NCBI RefSeq assembly: GCF_013364355.1
Contig: NZ_CP054931.1
Coordinates: 3,957,501 to 4,021,500, forward strand
Reading direction: 5' to 3'
DNA length: 64,000 bases
Origin: Stenotrophomonas sp. NA06056
GTDB lineage: Bacteria > Pseudomonadota > Gammaproteobacteria > Xanthomonadales > Xanthomonadaceae
Position 1 is the stretch's first letter; each line of letters begins with the position of its first letter. The notes under the pieces were generated by a model. That model saw only the letters and a program-made list of their open reading frames with translations. It did not search any database and was not told where the DNA came from. This document shows, in pieces, positions 34,760 through 44,288 of the stretch. A program made the translations under genes and the position numbers.

Positions 34760-35161
34760 ATGCAAAGCAGCAATGAACGACCCGCAGCGCTACCGCGCCT
34801 GCTCCTTGTGGAAGACCAGCTCGACCTGGCCGATCTGATGGAGCAGGCCCTGACTGACGAAGGCAATGAAATCGCCCATGCCGGCAGCGTCTTCGAGGCA
34901 TTGGGCATGCTCGACAGTGGCCGCTTCGACGGCGCCGTGCTGGACGTCGAACTTCGTGATGGGGTGGTGTTTCCCGTCGCCGATCGCCTGCTCGAGCTCG
35001 GCATCCCCTACCTTTTCGCGTCGGCGGTATACGACCAGCTGGTGCCGGTCAGGCACCGACGCGCGCCGTTCCTGGCCAAGCCGTTCCATGTTCAGGGACT
35101 GCAGCGCGCCGTGCGCGAAGCGCTCGGCAGGACGTCCCCTGCGGCGGCTGCACCTCACTGA
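34760..35161 (+). CDS. Stand-alone receiver-domain protein
   Basis: A 133-residue single receiver with no output domain: acidic pocket Glu18-Asp19, phosphorylatable Asp62 in GAVLDVEL and Lys107 in FLAKPF. Asp62 is followed by VELRDG, where LMLPDG is more common. Such proteins act in phosphorelays or by protein contact. No kinase gene is adjacent, so the partner is unknown. It converges with the PEP-mutase-like gene, whose stop is 11 bp away. The Shine-Dalgarno sequence is weak. Confidence 0.87.
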   Translation: MQSSNERPAALPRLLLVEDQLDLADLMEQALTDEGNEIAHAGSVFEALGMLDSGRFDGAVLDVELRDGVVFPVADRLLELGIPYLFASAVYDQLVPVRHRRAPFLAKPFHVQGLQRAVREALGRTSPAAAAPH

Positions 35162-35172
35162 CCCGCATGCAC

Positions 35173-35997
35173 TTACGGCTTGAACAACCCGTTGAGCTCG
35201 GCACCTGACGGGGTGTCCGGCAGCGCGTCGAATGATCCGCTGGCAAGCATCTGTTCGGATGCCCTGAGGAAGCCCGCCCACGCACTGCGGGCCAGCGCAC
35301 CGCCGACACTGACCCGGCGCACGCCCAGACTGGCCGCCTGCTGCAGCGTCATCTGACCGGGCGAACCGATCAGCAGATTGACCGGCCTGCCAGCCGCTGC
35401 ATCCACCACAGCACGAATCTGTTCGGCGCTGCGTATGCCCGGTGCGTACAGGCAGTCGGCACCGGCCTGCGCATAGGCGCGAATGCGGGCCACCGTATCG
35501 TCCAGGTCGGGGCGCCCGACGAAGAAGTTCTCCGCGCGCCCCACCAGCATCACGTCGCGCCCGCTTTCGTCGATGGCACGGCGCGCGGCCTGGAGCCGGG
35601 TCACGCTGTCTTCGATGCTACGCAGCGGATGCTCCGCGTCGCCGCTGGAATCCTCGATCGACAGGCCGGCTACACCGGTGGCGATCGCCATCGACACACT
35701 CTCGTACACCGCCTCCGGGCTGTTGCCGAAACCATCTTCGAAGTCGGCGTTCACCGGCAGATCCGTCGCCGCCACCATCGTCCGCAGATGGGCGAGGATC
35801 TCACTGCGCCCCATCGCCCCGTCAGCCTGCCCGTGGGCCCAGGCATGGCCGGAACTGGTGGTGGCCAGCGCCTGGGCACCCAGCCGTGCCAGCGCCACGG
35901 CACTGCCCACATCCCATGGATTGGGCAGCAGGAAGCAACCGGACGCATGAAGTGCCCTGAAGGCAGCACGGCGGTTCTGGATTGCGTCTGCACTCAT
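35173..35997 (-). CDS. Isocitrate lyase/PEP mutase-family enzyme
   Basis: A 274-residue TIM-barrel enzyme of the ICL/PEPM superfamily: FLLPNPWDVGSAVALARLGAQALATTSSGHAWAHG, then NADFEDGFG (metal-binding Asp/Glu), GLSIEDSSGD and VGRAENFFVG. The catalytic-loop Cys motif (KKCGH) of true isocitrate lyases is absent, placing it in the oxaloacetase/PEP-mutase-like branch that breaks or rearranges C-C or C-P bonds of small oxo-acids. The ATG at 35997 has GGAG 6 nt upstream; a GTG lies just before it. The substrate is unknown. It is 49 bp downstream of the interrupted acetamidase gene. Confidence 0.85.
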   Translation of the reverse strand: MSADAIQNRRAAFRALHASGCFLLPNPWDVGSAVALARLGAQALATTSSGHAWAHGQADGAMGRSEILAHLRTMVAATDLPVNADFEDGFGNSPEAVYESVSMAIATGVAGLSIEDSSGDAEHPLRSIEDSVTRLQAARRAIDESGRDVMLVGRAENFFVGRPDLDDTVARIRAYAQAGADCLYAPGIRSAEQIRAVVDAAAGRPVNLLIGSPGQMTLQQAASLGVRRVSVGGALARSAWAGFLRASEQMLASGSFDALPDTPSGAELNGLFKP

Positions 35998-36046
35998 CAC
36001 GGACTCCTGATTGATACACCTTCCCCCGACGTCGCCAGCGCAACGG

Positions 36047-37402
36047 TCACTTGGCAGCGGGCTTCACAGCGGTGCCGCCCGATGCCGGCGCCGCTGTCGT
36101 CTGCAGTTTCAGCCCCTGCAACACCGCCTTGTCCAGCTTCGCCGCCACGCCGACACTGCGCCCGGCAAGGTTGGCCACCTGGTACTGCACCGCCACGCCC
36201 AGCACCTAGGTCGCTTCAGACAACGTCAAGCCATACGCCTGGCGCAGCCACTGCAGCATGCCCGAGGTAGCAAGGCGCAGCGCATCGTCGCTGGAACCGC
36301 CCTGGCCCAGGGTCATGATCTGCGTTGCCGATTCCACCCGCGGCGTCGTGATCGCATGCTGCTTCAGCAACTCCACCTTCACCTCCACATCCAGCGACGT
36401 CTCCAATGCCCACTGCGTGGTTTCGCCATCTCCCTGCAAGGCGTGGCCATCGCCGAGGTACATCAGGCCGCCAGGCTGCTGCACAGGCAGGTAGACCGTA
36501 TTGCCTTCAACCACGGCGTTGAAATCCATGTTGCCGCCGAAGTCGGCGGTATCGCCGGTGGAAAACGGCGGGTAACCGAATCCCGGTGCCAGCGCCAGGC
36601 CGCCGAGCATCGGCTTCACCGGCACTTCGAAATGCCGCAGCCCGCCACTCGCTCCCTGTGGACGGGCGACGCCCTTGCTGCGGTCCAGTAGCCAGCGCAC
36701 AGGCTTGCCCAGCCCGCTGGCTTCGGCAGCCACGCGCGGCGTCTTCAATCGACCCACCAGGCCATCCAGGCTGTCGGCATGGTCGCGGTTGAGCTTCAGC
36801 GAGGTCAGCGTGATCGCCAGCGTATCGCCCGGTTCGGCGCCGACCACGAAGAAGGGTCCCACCTGCGGATTGCCGAACAGCGCACGGGTGACGCCGTTCT
36901 CGTCCACCCCGCCAGAGTCCAGCGTGCGGGTCTGCACCGAGTCCCCCGGCCAGATCACCAGCACCGGCGCGCGGTCGGCGCTGAACGTATTGGAATAGTC
37001 GGTCGGCGTGAACACATGGCGCTGCGGTGCGGTCGAGGTCCGCGCCGGTACCTTCCAGGCGCTGAAGGCGTGAACGGCACGCGCATCGCGGTTGTTGGTG
37101 TCCGGCTGATTGCTCTGTCCCTGCATCCGCGCACCATCAATGCGTCCGTCGAACTGGTAGCGCTGGCCCTGGCTGTCGGTAGCGGTGAACACCATCTGCC
37201 CGGCGCCCAGGGTGCCAGTGACCGGGTCGGCGTCCAGCCGACCGGCGATACGCCCGCCCTGTACGTCCAGATGCAGGGTCTGGTAGTTCCTGTTGCCCCA
37301 CAGGTCGGTGGCAACGATCCACTGTTCGGCAGCCAGCGCATTCAACGGCAGTATTGCCAGCAGCAGTGCAGGCAATCGCAAGGAGGTAGGCAAGGCGGAC
37401 AT
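36047..37402 (-). pseudogene. Acetamidase/formamidase-family gene interrupted by an amber codon
   Basis: The frame from the ATG at 37402 encodes 398 residues with a signal peptide (MSALPTSLRLPALLLAILPL, cut at ALA) and the FmdA_AmdA pattern (PGDSVQTRTLDSGGVDENGV, QVGPFFVVGAEPGDTLAI, GGNMDFNAVVEGNTVYLPV, DGHALQGDGE). It stops at TAG (36206-36208) inside LTLSEAT*VLGVAVQYQVAN. The same frame continues without a break for 52 sensible codons to TGA at 36047-36049. A single change from CAG (Gln) would create this stop. The truncated protein lacks its last helix. It may be inactive, or still fold; read-through is possible. Its role would be hydrolysis of short amides in the periplasm. Confidence 0.8.
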
Positions 37403-37681
37403 CCATGAACGCCGACATGGCGGGTAGGCGCAGTGTAGGAATGCCGTGGCAACCTCCGCAGTGTCGAACGTAACGCTGCCCGGCGCCATCGTCCCGGCGG
37501 GGGATGGTCGACGCGCGCAATTTCCACTATCTATAGGAAGCCTTCCCGCGCCCGCCCGGCATGCAACCACACGGATGACGGCATTTTTCAAACGGACGCT
37601 TTAAACACCACTAATTTCGCCGAACTGGACAGCATCCTCAGCTTCCGCCAGACTGCCGCCCTTTCCCGTCAATCGGATCCC

Positions 37682-38134
37682 ATGGCGAAGCTGCTGGTCC
37701 TGCATGGCCCCAACCTCAACCTGCTCGGCACACGCGAGCCGGAGGTCTACGGCCACACCACGCTGGCGGACATCGACCAGGCCCTGGCGGCCCAGGCCGC
37801 TGCCGCAGGTCATGCGCTGGAGAGCCTGCAGTCCAACGCCGAGCACGTGCTGGTGGATCGTGTACAGGCCGCACGCAACGACGGAACCGCCTTCATCCTG
37901 ATCAACCCGGCCGCCTTCACGCATACCTCGGTTGCCCTGCGCGATGCGCTGGCGGCGGTGGCCGTGCCGTTCATCGAGATCCACCTGTCCAACCCGCATG
38001 CCCGCGAGCCCTTCCGCCAGCACAGCTATTTCAGTGACAAGGCAGTTGGCGTGGTATGTGGCTTCGGTGCCGACAGCTACCGCTATGCGATGGACGCGGC
38101 GTTGGCACGCGTGCAGGCTGCCGCCGCATCATGA
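37682..38134 (+). CDS. aroQ: 3-dehydroquinate dehydratase, type II
   Basis: Third step of the shikimate pathway: dehydration of 3-dehydroquinate. The 150-residue type II enzyme shows [18 protein letters not shown] (catalytic Tyr23 and Arg18), [10 protein letters not shown], the loop [19 protein letters not shown] and [18 protein letters not shown] with the catalytic His. It is cytoplasmic and dodecameric in the family. It heads the aroQ-accB-accC series found also in Pseudomonas, with an exported-protein gene inserted behind it. The 279 bp upstream (37403-37681) hold no gene; a promoter there is likely but no clear hexamers stand out. Confidence 0.97.
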   Translation: MAKLLVLHGPNLNLLGTREPEVYGHTTLADIDQALAAQAAAAGHALESLQSNAEHVLVDRVQAARNDGTAFILINPAAFTHTSVALRDALAAVAVPFIEIHLSNPHAREPFRQHSYFSDKAVGVVCGFGADSYRYAMDAALARVQAAAAS

Positions 38135-38553
38135 ACCTGTCGCGCGTCCTCGCCAGCGTTGTGCTGTGGGCAGCCCTGTGCGGCGTTGCCACGGCGTCCG
38201 ACCGTGAGGCCGAAGGCATCGACTGCGCGCATCCGATCACCACGATGGAGAGCGACCTGTGCGCCTCGGACGTGGCAGCGGCCGCCGACGTCGAACTCAA
38301 CGCCGTCTACGCACAGGCGCGCCGGCAGCTGCGCACGCCGGCCAACGGCGGCGGTTGCAGCTACTGCGGCGACGCCGAACAGCAGCTGATCCTGGCCCAG
38401 CGCGCGTGGATGCAGCTGCGCGACCACGACTGCCAGGCGGTGTATGCCCTCAACTCCGACGGCACCGCGCGCAATGGCGCGCAGATGCGCTGCCTGATCA
38501 CCCTCGCGCGCGACCGCACCCGGCAGCTGCGCGACTTCTACGAACTGCTTTGA
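38131..38553 (+). CDS. Exported LprI/DUF1311-family protein
   Basis: A 140-residue protein with a signal peptide ([20 protein letters not shown], cut after TAS). The mature part has the DUF1311/LprI pattern: [55 protein letters not shown] and [14 protein letters not shown], with six cysteines that can form disulphides. M. tuberculosis LprI inhibits lysozyme, but most family members are untested. The ATG overlaps the aroQ stop by 4 bp, so it is translationally coupled between aroQ and accB. Confidence 0.85.
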   Translation: MNLSRVLASVVLWAALCGVATASDREAEGIDCAHPITTMESDLCASDVAAAADVELNAVYAQARRQLRTPANGGGCSYCGDAEQQLILAQRAWMQLRDHDCQAVYALNSDGTARNGAQMRCLITLARDRTRQLRDFYELL

Positions 38554-38606
38554 CCCGAGCGCAACGCGCTTCCCACCACACTGACATCAAGAGCAAAGAG
38601 GCCACC

Positions 38607-39089
38607 ATGGATCTCCGCAAAATCAAGAAGCTGATCGACCTGCTGGAAGAGTCGAACCTGGCTGAAATCGAAATCAAGGAAGGCGAAGAGTCGGTGCGCC
38701 TGTCGCGTGCGCCGGTCGGCACCTTCGCGCAGATGGCTGCGCCGGTCGCGCCGGTGTATGCCGCCCCTGCCGCTGCTGCACCGGCCATGCCGATGCAGTC
38801 GCCCACCGAAGCCTCCACCGGCGGCACCGCCAAGCCGGGCAACGCACTGCCGGAAGGCCACGTGCTGCGCTCGCCGATGGTCGGCACCTTCTACGCCTCG
38901 TCGGCACCGGACAAGCCGGCATTCGTCAGCGTCGGCCAGCAGGTCAAGGCCGGCGAGACCCTGGCGATCATCGAAGCGATGAAGATGTTCAACCCGATCG
39001 AAGCCGATGCATCGGGCACCATCGTCGCCATCCTCGGCGAGAACGGCCAGCCGGTGGAGTTCGACCAGCCGCTGTTCGTGATCGGCTAA
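38607..39089 (+). CDS. accB: Acetyl-CoA carboxylase biotin carboxyl carrier protein
   Basis: Carrier subunit of acetyl-CoA carboxylase, first step of fatty-acid synthesis. The 160-residue protein has an N-terminal helix ([20 protein letters not shown]), an Ala/Pro-rich linker (about 46-80) and a biotinyl domain with the biotinylated Lys in EAMKM. The thumb-like insert [14 protein letters not shown] is typical of AccB. Next gene accC is 12 bp away, the normal accBC operon. Confidence 0.98.
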   Translation: MDLRKIKKLIDLLEESNLAEIEIKEGEESVRLSRAPVGTFAQMAAPVAPVYAAPAAAAPAMPMQSPTEASTGGTAKPGNALPEGHVLRSPMVGTFYASSAPDKPAFVSVGQQVKAGETLAIIEAMKMFNPIEADASGTIVAILGENGQPVEFDQPLFVIG

Positions 39090-39101
39090 GGGGCGGCTGC
39101 C

Positions 39102-40469
39102 ATGCTCGACAAAGTCGTCATTGCCAACCGAGGGGAAATCGCGCTGCGCATCCTGCGCGCGTGCAACACCCTGGGCATCCGCACGGTGGCCGTGCACTCC
39201 ACGGTCGACCGCAACCTCAAGCACGTGGCCATGGCCGATGAATCGGTCTGCATCGGTCCGGCGCCGTCGGCGGAAAGCTACCTCAACATCCCGGCGTTGA
39301 TCGCCGCGGCCGAGGTCACCGACGCCCAGGCCATCCACCCGGGGTATGGCTTCCTGTCCGAGAACGCCAACTTCGCCGAGCGCGTGGAAGAGTCCGGTTT
39401 CATCTTCATCGGCCCGAAGGCAGACACCATCCGCCTGATGGGCGACAAGGTCGAAGCGATCCGCGCCATGAAGTCGGCCGGCGTGCCGTGCGTGCCCGGC
39501 TCGGGCGGCCCGCTCGGCGATGACATCGTCGCCAACACCAAGATCGCCCGTGAGATCGGCTACCCGGTCATCATCAAGGCAGCAGGCGGCGGCGGTGGCC
39601 GCGGCATGCGCGTGGTGCACGCCGAAGCCTCGCTGAAGACCTCGATCGAAACCACCAAGAGCGAGGCCAAGGCCGCGTTCGGCAATGGCGAGGTCTACAT
39701 GGAGAAGTTCCTGGAGAATCCGCGCCACGTGGAAATCCAGGTGCTGGCCGACGGCCAGGGCAATGCCATCCATCTCGGCGAACGCGACTGCTCGATGCAG
39801 CGTCGTCACCAGAAGGTGGTCGAGGAAGCGCCGGCACCGGGCATCACCACCGAGCAGCGCGAGCAGATCGGCAAGGTGTGCGTGGAAGCCTGCATCCGCA
39901 TCGGTTACCGCGGCGCCGGCACCTTCGAGTTCCTGTACGAAGACGGCCGTTTCTACTTCATCGAAATGAACACCCGTATCCAGGTGGAGCATCCGGTCAC
40001 CGAGATGGTCACCGGCATCGACCTGGTCGCCGAACAGCTGAAGATCGCTGCCGGCCAGAAGCTGTCGATCAAGCAGAGCGATGTGGTGCTCAGCGGCCAT
40101 GCGATCGAGTGCCGCATCAACGCCGAAGACGCTGAAACCTTCGTACCGAGCCCGGGCACCATCACCGGCTTCCACGCACCGGGTGGCCCCGGCGTGCGCG
40201 TCGATACCCACATCTACAGTGGCTACCGCGTGCCGTCGAACTACGACTCGATGATCGGCAAGCTGATCGTGCACGGTCCGGACCGCGAGACCGCCATCGC
40301 CCGCATGCGGGTGGCGCTGAGCGAGATGGTGGTCGATGGCATCAAGACCAACATCGCCCTGCAGCAGCGGATCATGCGTGACAAGGGCTTCCAGGCCGGT
40401 GGACAGAACATCCACTATCTGGAAAAGCGCCTTGCCGAGCGCAAGAGCAAGCCGATCGCGTTGACCTGA
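39102..40469 (+). CDS. accC: Acetyl-CoA carboxylase biotin carboxylase subunit
   Basis: ATP-dependent carboxylation of the biotin on AccB. The 455-residue ATP-grasp enzyme shows [20 protein letters not shown], the glycine-rich loop [28 protein letters not shown] and the active-site block [20 protein letters not shown]. Full length. A strong intrinsic terminator lies 27 bp after the stop, ending the aroQ-accC transcript. Confidence 0.98.
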   Translation: MLDKVVIANRGEIALRILRACNTLGIRTVAVHSTVDRNLKHVAMADESVCIGPAPSAESYLNIPALIAAAEVTDAQAIHPGYGFLSENANFAERVEESGFIFIGPKADTIRLMGDKVEAIRAMKSAGVPCVPGSGGPLGDDIVANTKIAREIGYPVIIKAAGGGGGRGMRVVHAEASLKTSIETTKSEAKAAFGNGEVYMEKFLENPRHVEIQVLADGQGNAIHLGERDCSMQRRHQKVVEEAPAPGITTEQREQIGKVCVEACIRIGYRGAGTFEFLYEDGRFYFIEMNTRIQVEHPVTEMVTGIDLVAEQLKIAAGQKLSIKQSDVVLSGHAIECRINAEDAETFVPSPGTITGFHAPGGPGVRVDTHIYSGYRVPSNYDSMIGKLIVHGPDRETAIARMRVALSEMVVDGIKTNIALQQRIMRDKGFQAGGQNIHYLEKRLAERKSKPIALT

Positions 40470-40495
40470 TCGGCAACGGCTGTCGCTGGACATGA

Positions 40496-40523
40496 AAAGG
40501 GCGGGGATTTCCCCGCCCTTTTT
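40496..40523 (+). terminator. Intrinsic terminator after accC
   Basis: AAAGGGCGGGG (40496-40506), loop ATTT, CCCCGCCCTTT (40511-40521) and a T-run to 40523. It is symmetric enough to work on both strands. Confidence 0.92.
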
Positions 40524-40534
40524 GCGTTTCTACG

Positions 40535-40603
40535 GTAGCGCCGGGCCATGCCCGGCGGGCTTCTATTGCCACCGTGCACCCGCCGGGCATGGCCCGGCGC
40601 TAC
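40535..40603. repeat. Pair of inverted GTAG/CTAC palindromes
   Basis: GTAGCGCCGGGCCATGCCCG at the left and GCCGGGCATGGCCCGGCGCTAC at the right form a 69-bp unit of two facing palindromes, between the accC terminator and the end of the next minus-strand gene. This arrangement matches the dimeric form of S. maltophilia palindromic repeats. Confidence 0.85.
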
Positions 40604-40613
40604 CGGTGTGGCG

Positions 40614-40988
40614 TCAGCGCTTGTCGGCCACTTCCGCGGGAATCTGCGAGTTCGCCAACGGACGCACGCCGTTCGGCGAGGTGGGATCGACGATCACCAT
40701 GGTCTCGCTGGAACCATCGGGCCACACCACCTGGAAGGTGCTGCCCGCCGGCAACGAAGAGAACGGCACGCCACTCTGCGCGCGGTAAACGGCGGCAACC
40801 TGGCTGGCACCGGCGCGACGCACCTCTTCCTGCGCCTTCACCGTGGTGAGTTCCACCTTCGACAGACGCCGGTAGCGGTCCTCGTAGGTATCGATCATCA
40901 GCAGGCCTACGGCACCGGCCGAGTACGCCACGAACAGCACCACCCAGAACCAGAACTTGGCCCCATGCAGGAATCGACGGTAATTCAT
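40614..40988 (-). CDS. Single-span membrane protein of unknown function
   Basis: A 124-residue protein with one N-terminal membrane segment (about 8-32: GAKFWFWVVLFVAYSAGAVG) and a soluble domain ending in RPLANSQIPAEVADKR. The segment FQVVWPDGSSETMVIVDP suggests a small beta domain. GAGGG lies about 8 nt before the ATG, and the ATG overlaps the stop of the gene upstream. Not recognised. It and its partner interrupt the accC-prmA order. Confidence 0.75.
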   Translation of the reverse strand: MNYRRFLHGAKFWFWVVLFVAYSAGAVGLLMIDTYEDRYRRLSKVELTTVKAQEEVRRAGASQVAAVYRAQSGVPFSSLPAGSTFQVVWPDGSSETMVIVDPTSPNGVRPLANSQIPAEVADKR

Positions 40989-41947
40989 CGTCCGTCCCTC
41001 GTTCCAATCAATCGCTTGATCCATTCCTTCATTTTCCCCGCACCTTGCCGCGAAACCGCGGCGTCATACACAAAATCACGGAAGTCCTGCGTTCCATCCG
41101 GCGAACAGATCCCTCCATTCGCACAAAAACTGTTGACCAGCACGCTGTCGGCTCCACAGGGAAGACCGAGTTCGCAGGCCGCAACCCGCCATGCCAGTTC
41201 GCTGAGCTGTTCGCCGGCGACCATGCCGGTAAAGGCCTTGTCACCGGCCGCGCGCAGGCCCATGCCCGGCGCGATCGCCATATAGGCTTCCGGATCGCGC
41301 GAGGTACGCACGCGCTCGACCAGGTCACGACGGTACTGCTCGCTGTCGTGCAGCGGCTCACCTTCGGCAAACAACGCCGCTTCGGCAGCCAGATTGCCCT
41401 GCTGGGCCGCACGACGACGCTCGCCGAGCACCAGCGCCGGCCCCAGCTTGTCACCGGGCACGAAGCCACCGCAGCGCTGCGCTACCCGCTCGCGCGCATC
41501 GACCATCGCCGGTGCGGCACTCAGGCCGAGGCCGGTCAGTACGTTGTTGTCCAGGCGATAGCCACCCGGATCAACGGCGTACTGCGCGCAGTAGTCATAG
41601 ACCCGGCTGAGCATCCAGCGCGCCTCATGGTTGCCCTGGTCAGCCTGCACGCGCAGGCGCTGCGCGTAGGCGTACAGATCGGTGGCACCTTCGATGTCGG
41701 CGCGGATATCCAGCGGCAGGCCCGAAGGCAGCGCGGTGCCACGTTCGAACGCGGCGAGGCGGCGTGCCAGGGCTTCGGGCATCACCGGTGCCAGCGCGCC
41801 CTGCGCATCACTGGTTTGGGCCAGCGGGGCATCGACGTGCGTGTCCATGCCCCGGCTGTGGCCGTTGGCCCGATAACCGGCCACGCCCAGCACGGCCACG
41901 GCCGGCAGGACGAGCAACCAGGTTTTCAGGGTCGGGGCGAAGGCCAT
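40985..41947 (-). CDS. Membrane-anchored protein of unknown function
   Basis: A 320-residue protein with an uncleaved-looking hydrophobic N-terminus (about 9-27: TWLLVLPAVAVLGVAGY). The rest is Ala-rich and helical with several cysteines and Sel1-like features (QADQGNHEARWMLSRVYDYC, AAQQGNLAAEAALFAEG), so a short tetratricopeptide/Sel1-like solenoid is possible. It overlaps the 124-residue gene by 4 bp. The frame is open to 41995, but the ATG at 41947 precedes the hydrophobic segment directly. The function is unknown. Confidence 0.75.
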   Translation of the reverse strand: MAFAPTLKTWLLVLPAVAVLGVAGYRANGHSRGMDTHVDAPLAQTSDAQGALAPVMPEALARRLAAFERGTALPSGLPLDIRADIEGATDLYAYAQRLRVQADQGNHEARWMLSRVYDYCAQYAVDPGGYRLDNNVLTGLGLSAAPAMVDARERVAQRCGGFVPGDKLGPALVLGERRRAAQQGNLAAEAALFAEGEPLHDSEQYRRDLVERVRTSRDPEAYMAIAPGMGLRAAGDKAFTGMVAGEQLSELAWRVAACELGLPCGADSVLVNSFCANGGICSPDGTQDFRDFVYDAAVSRQGAGKMKEWIKRLIGTRDGR

Positions 41948-42097
41948 CGGCAACGGGCGGTGGTACGGCGCACAGGAAAGCGCCGAGTTTAGCAAGGCCC
42001 GTGAGGCCTGTCTGAATCGGCCTCGTTCATCTCAGGGCATACGGAGACGCCCTGATGGTCTAGCATGGCCCCCTTTCCCGCGATTGCCCTCACCGCC

Positions 42098-43018
42098 ATG
42101 CCGTTCCTGGAACTGACCCTGCGTTGCACCGAAGCCACCCAGCCCCGCTATGAGAATGCGCTGGAGGACGTCGGCGCGCTGGCGGTGACCCTGCTGGATG
42201 CCGAAGCCGATACCAGCAACGAGCAGGCCATCCTGGAACCCGGCGTGGGCGAGACCCCGCTGTGGGACACCCTGGTGCTCAGCGCGCTGTTCCCGGCCGA
42301 CAGCAACGCCTTGCTGCTGCTGGCCGCGCTGGAAGCCTTCGACCCCGAGCTGGACTGGAGCAATGGCAGCTTCCGCGCCGTGGCAGACGAAGACTGGGAG
42401 CGCGCGTGGCTGGACCAGTTCCAGCCGATGGACTTCGGCAGCCGTACCTGGATCGTGCCGTGGAACCACGATCTGCCGGAGGCCGCGCAGGCGGCCGACG
42501 CCGCCATCGTGCGCCTCGACCCGGGCCTGGCATTCGGCTCGGGCACCCACCCCACCACCGCGCTGTGCCTGCGCTGGCTGGACCAGTTGGCCGTTGATGG
42601 CCAGCTGCAGGGCCAGCGCGTGCTCGACTTCGGTTGCGGCTCGGGTATTCTCGCCCTGGCTGCGCTGAAGCTCGGTGCCGCCCAGGCCATCGGCGTGGAC
42701 AACGACCCGCAGGCCCTGATCGCCACCGCCGACAATGCCGAACGCAACGGCGAACAGGCGCGCATGCAGGTGTACCTGCCGCAGGACGAGCCGGTAGCCA
42801 CCTACCCGATCGTGGTCGCCAACATCCTGGCCTCCGCATTGGATGCACTGGCCGAACTGCTGGCCGCCCGCGTTGCCACCGGTGGTCGCATCGCCCTGTC
42901 GGGCATCCTGCATGGCCAGGAAGATGAACTGCTGCAGCGCTATGCGGCATGGTTCGATGACCTGCAGGCCACCCAGGATGGCGACTGGATGCGCATCACC
43001 GGCGTGCGCCGCGCCTGA
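42098..43018 (+). CDS. prmA: Ribosomal protein L11 methyltransferase
   Basis: Cytoplasmic SAM-dependent enzyme that trimethylates ribosomal protein L11. The 306-residue product has the PrmA N-terminal L11-binding domain ([10 protein letters not shown]..), the linker [21 protein letters not shown] and the class I SAM motif [20 protein letters not shown]. The catalytic NPP-type loop reads VVANILAS, as in PrmA. The ATG at 42098 fits the family; an ATG at 42065 would add 11 residues. It is followed by a DUF3426 gene, as in Pseudomonas. Confidence 0.96.
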   Translation: MPFLELTLRCTEATQPRYENALEDVGALAVTLLDAEADTSNEQAILEPGVGETPLWDTLVLSALFPADSNALLLLAALEAFDPELDWSNGSFRAVADEDWERAWLDQFQPMDFGSRTWIVPWNHDLPEAAQAADAAIVRLDPGLAFGSGTHPTTALCLRWLDQLAVDGQLQGQRVLDFGCGSGILALAALKLGAAQAIGVDNDPQALIATADNAERNGEQARMQVYLPQDEPVATYPIVVANILASALDALAELLAARVATGGRIALSGILHGQEDELLQRYAAWFDDLQATQDGDWMRITGVRRA

Positions 43019-43060
43019 TCGTGGTTGAATGACCGCTGGATCCGAGCCCGCGCCCTGAGC

Positions 43061-43804
43061 ATGTCCGAGCCGAACCCACCGCGCCGTCCCCTGGCTACGT
43101 TCCTGCGCACTGCGCAGGAGCGCGATGCCACGCCTGAAGCCACCGAGCCGCGCGAACCGGTGCCCACCGATGCAGCGCCGGTGATTGACGACATCGACCC
43201 GGCAACCGAGGTCGTGGCCGAAACGGTGCCACCGGTTGCCGATGATCCCCTCATCGAACCGGCCCACGTTGCCACACCTGGCACTGTTGCAGGCACCGCC
43301 GATGCGCCCAGTTTCCTTGGCGTGCGCCCGCGGGCACTGCCCACCCCTCGCTGGCAGTGGCTGCTGGTGGCCGCGCTGGCGCTGCTGCTGCTGCTGCAGA
43401 GCGTGCTTGCCGATCGTGCACGACTAGCCGCCGATGCCGGCACCCGGCCGTGGATCAGCGCGCTGTGCACTGTAGTGCGCTGCGCGCTGCCAGCCTGGCG
43501 CGAGCCCACTGCATTCACCATGACCAGCCGTGAAATCCGCCCGTTGCCAGCCCAGGCAGGCGTTCTGCAGATCCAGGCCAGCATCCGCAACGACGCGCGC
43601 TGGCCACAGGCATGGCCGGACCTGCGCTTGTCGCTGTCCGATGCCGATGGTCGCGTGATCGGCACCGGCGTGTTCGCGCCGGCGCAGTACCTCGGTGAGA
43701 ACCCGGGGGCGGCTCCGCTGGAACCGGGTCAGAGCGCGCGCATCGCCTTCCGCGTGCAGGAGCCTGCCGCATCCACGGTCGCATTCACCTTCGAGTTCCT
43801 TTGA
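43061..43804 (+). CDS. DUF3426 membrane protein
   Basis: A 247-residue protein with an acidic, Pro-rich cytoplasmic N-terminus, one membrane segment (about 102-120: [18 protein letters not shown]) and a C-terminal DUF3426 domain ([40 protein letters not shown] pattern, then [22 protein letters not shown]). Many homologues begin with a CPxC zinc ribbon; this one has none. It lies between prmA and fis, a position shared with Pseudomonas. The start is uncertain: ATG at 43061 or TTG at 43025. Confidence 0.85.
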   Translation: MSEPNPPRRPLATFLRTAQERDATPEATEPREPVPTDAAPVIDDIDPATEVVAETVPPVADDPLIEPAHVATPGTVAGTADAPSFLGVRPRALPTPRWQWLLVAALALLLLLQSVLADRARLAADAGTRPWISALCTVVRCALPAWREPTAFTMTSREIRPLPAQAGVLQIQASIRNDARWPQAWPDLRLSLSDADGRVIGTGVFAPAQYLGENPGAAPLEPGQSARIAFRVQEPAASTVAFTFEFL

Positions 43805-43919
43805 CCGTGGTCGGACCGCCCGGCCGTGGCAGGTCGGGCACGCTCGCGCTAGACTGACCGCCATCACCTCATCCGGTCCGGCGCCCCGCGTGCATGGACC
43901 AACCAGATCGGGAACCCCC

Positions 43920-44195
43920 TTGAACGCTGTCCTCTCTCGTCCTGACAACAGTCGTGGCGCTGCCCGGCCACCGCTGCGCGAACATGTGGCCCAGTCCGTA
44001 CGCCGTTACCTGCGCGACCTCGATGGCTGTGATGCGGACGATGTCTACGAGATCGTGCTGCGCGAGATGGAGATTCCCCTGTTCGTGGAAGTGCTCAACC
44101 ACTGCGAAGGCAACCAGAGCCGCGCAGCCGCGATGCTGGGCATCCACCGCGCCACCCTGCGCAAGAAGCTGAAGGAGTACGGCATCAGCGCGTAA
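43920..44195 (+). CDS. fis: Nucleoid protein Fis
   Basis: A 91-residue DNA-bending protein controlling rRNA and many growth-phase genes. The C-terminal helix-turn-helix [20 protein letters not shown] is almost that of E. coli Fis. The start is taken as TTG at 43920 with GGGAA 5 nt upstream, because no ATG or GTG close by gives the usual size. It is separated from its usual partner purH by the six-gene lipid cluster. Confidence 0.93.
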   Translation: MNAVLSRPDNSRGAARPPLREHVAQSVRRYLRDLDGCDADDVYEIVLREMEIPLFVEVLNHCEGNQSRAAAMLGIHRATLRKKLKEYGISA

Positions 44196-44200
44196 GCGCC

Positions 44201-44275
44201 GCCCGTCGGGCATGGCCCGGCGCTACCGATGCCGGGTCCACCTGGTTCCAGTAGATCCACGCCATGCGTGGATGG
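44201..44275. repeat. Two GTAG-type palindromes between converging genes
   Basis: CCCGTCGGGCATGGCCCGG with a CTAC border (44201-44227) and GTAGATCCACGCCATGCGTGGAT (44251-44275) represent two subtypes side by side, between fis (+) and the CDP-diglyceride synthase gene (-). Confidence 0.8.
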
Positions 44276-44288
44276 CCCTCCGCCGGAA

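Noticed and set aside
38538..40493. A 651-codon minus-strand frame opposite accB and accC.
   Set aside because: Antisense shadow of two certain genes; composition is typical of reverse-strand high-GC frames.
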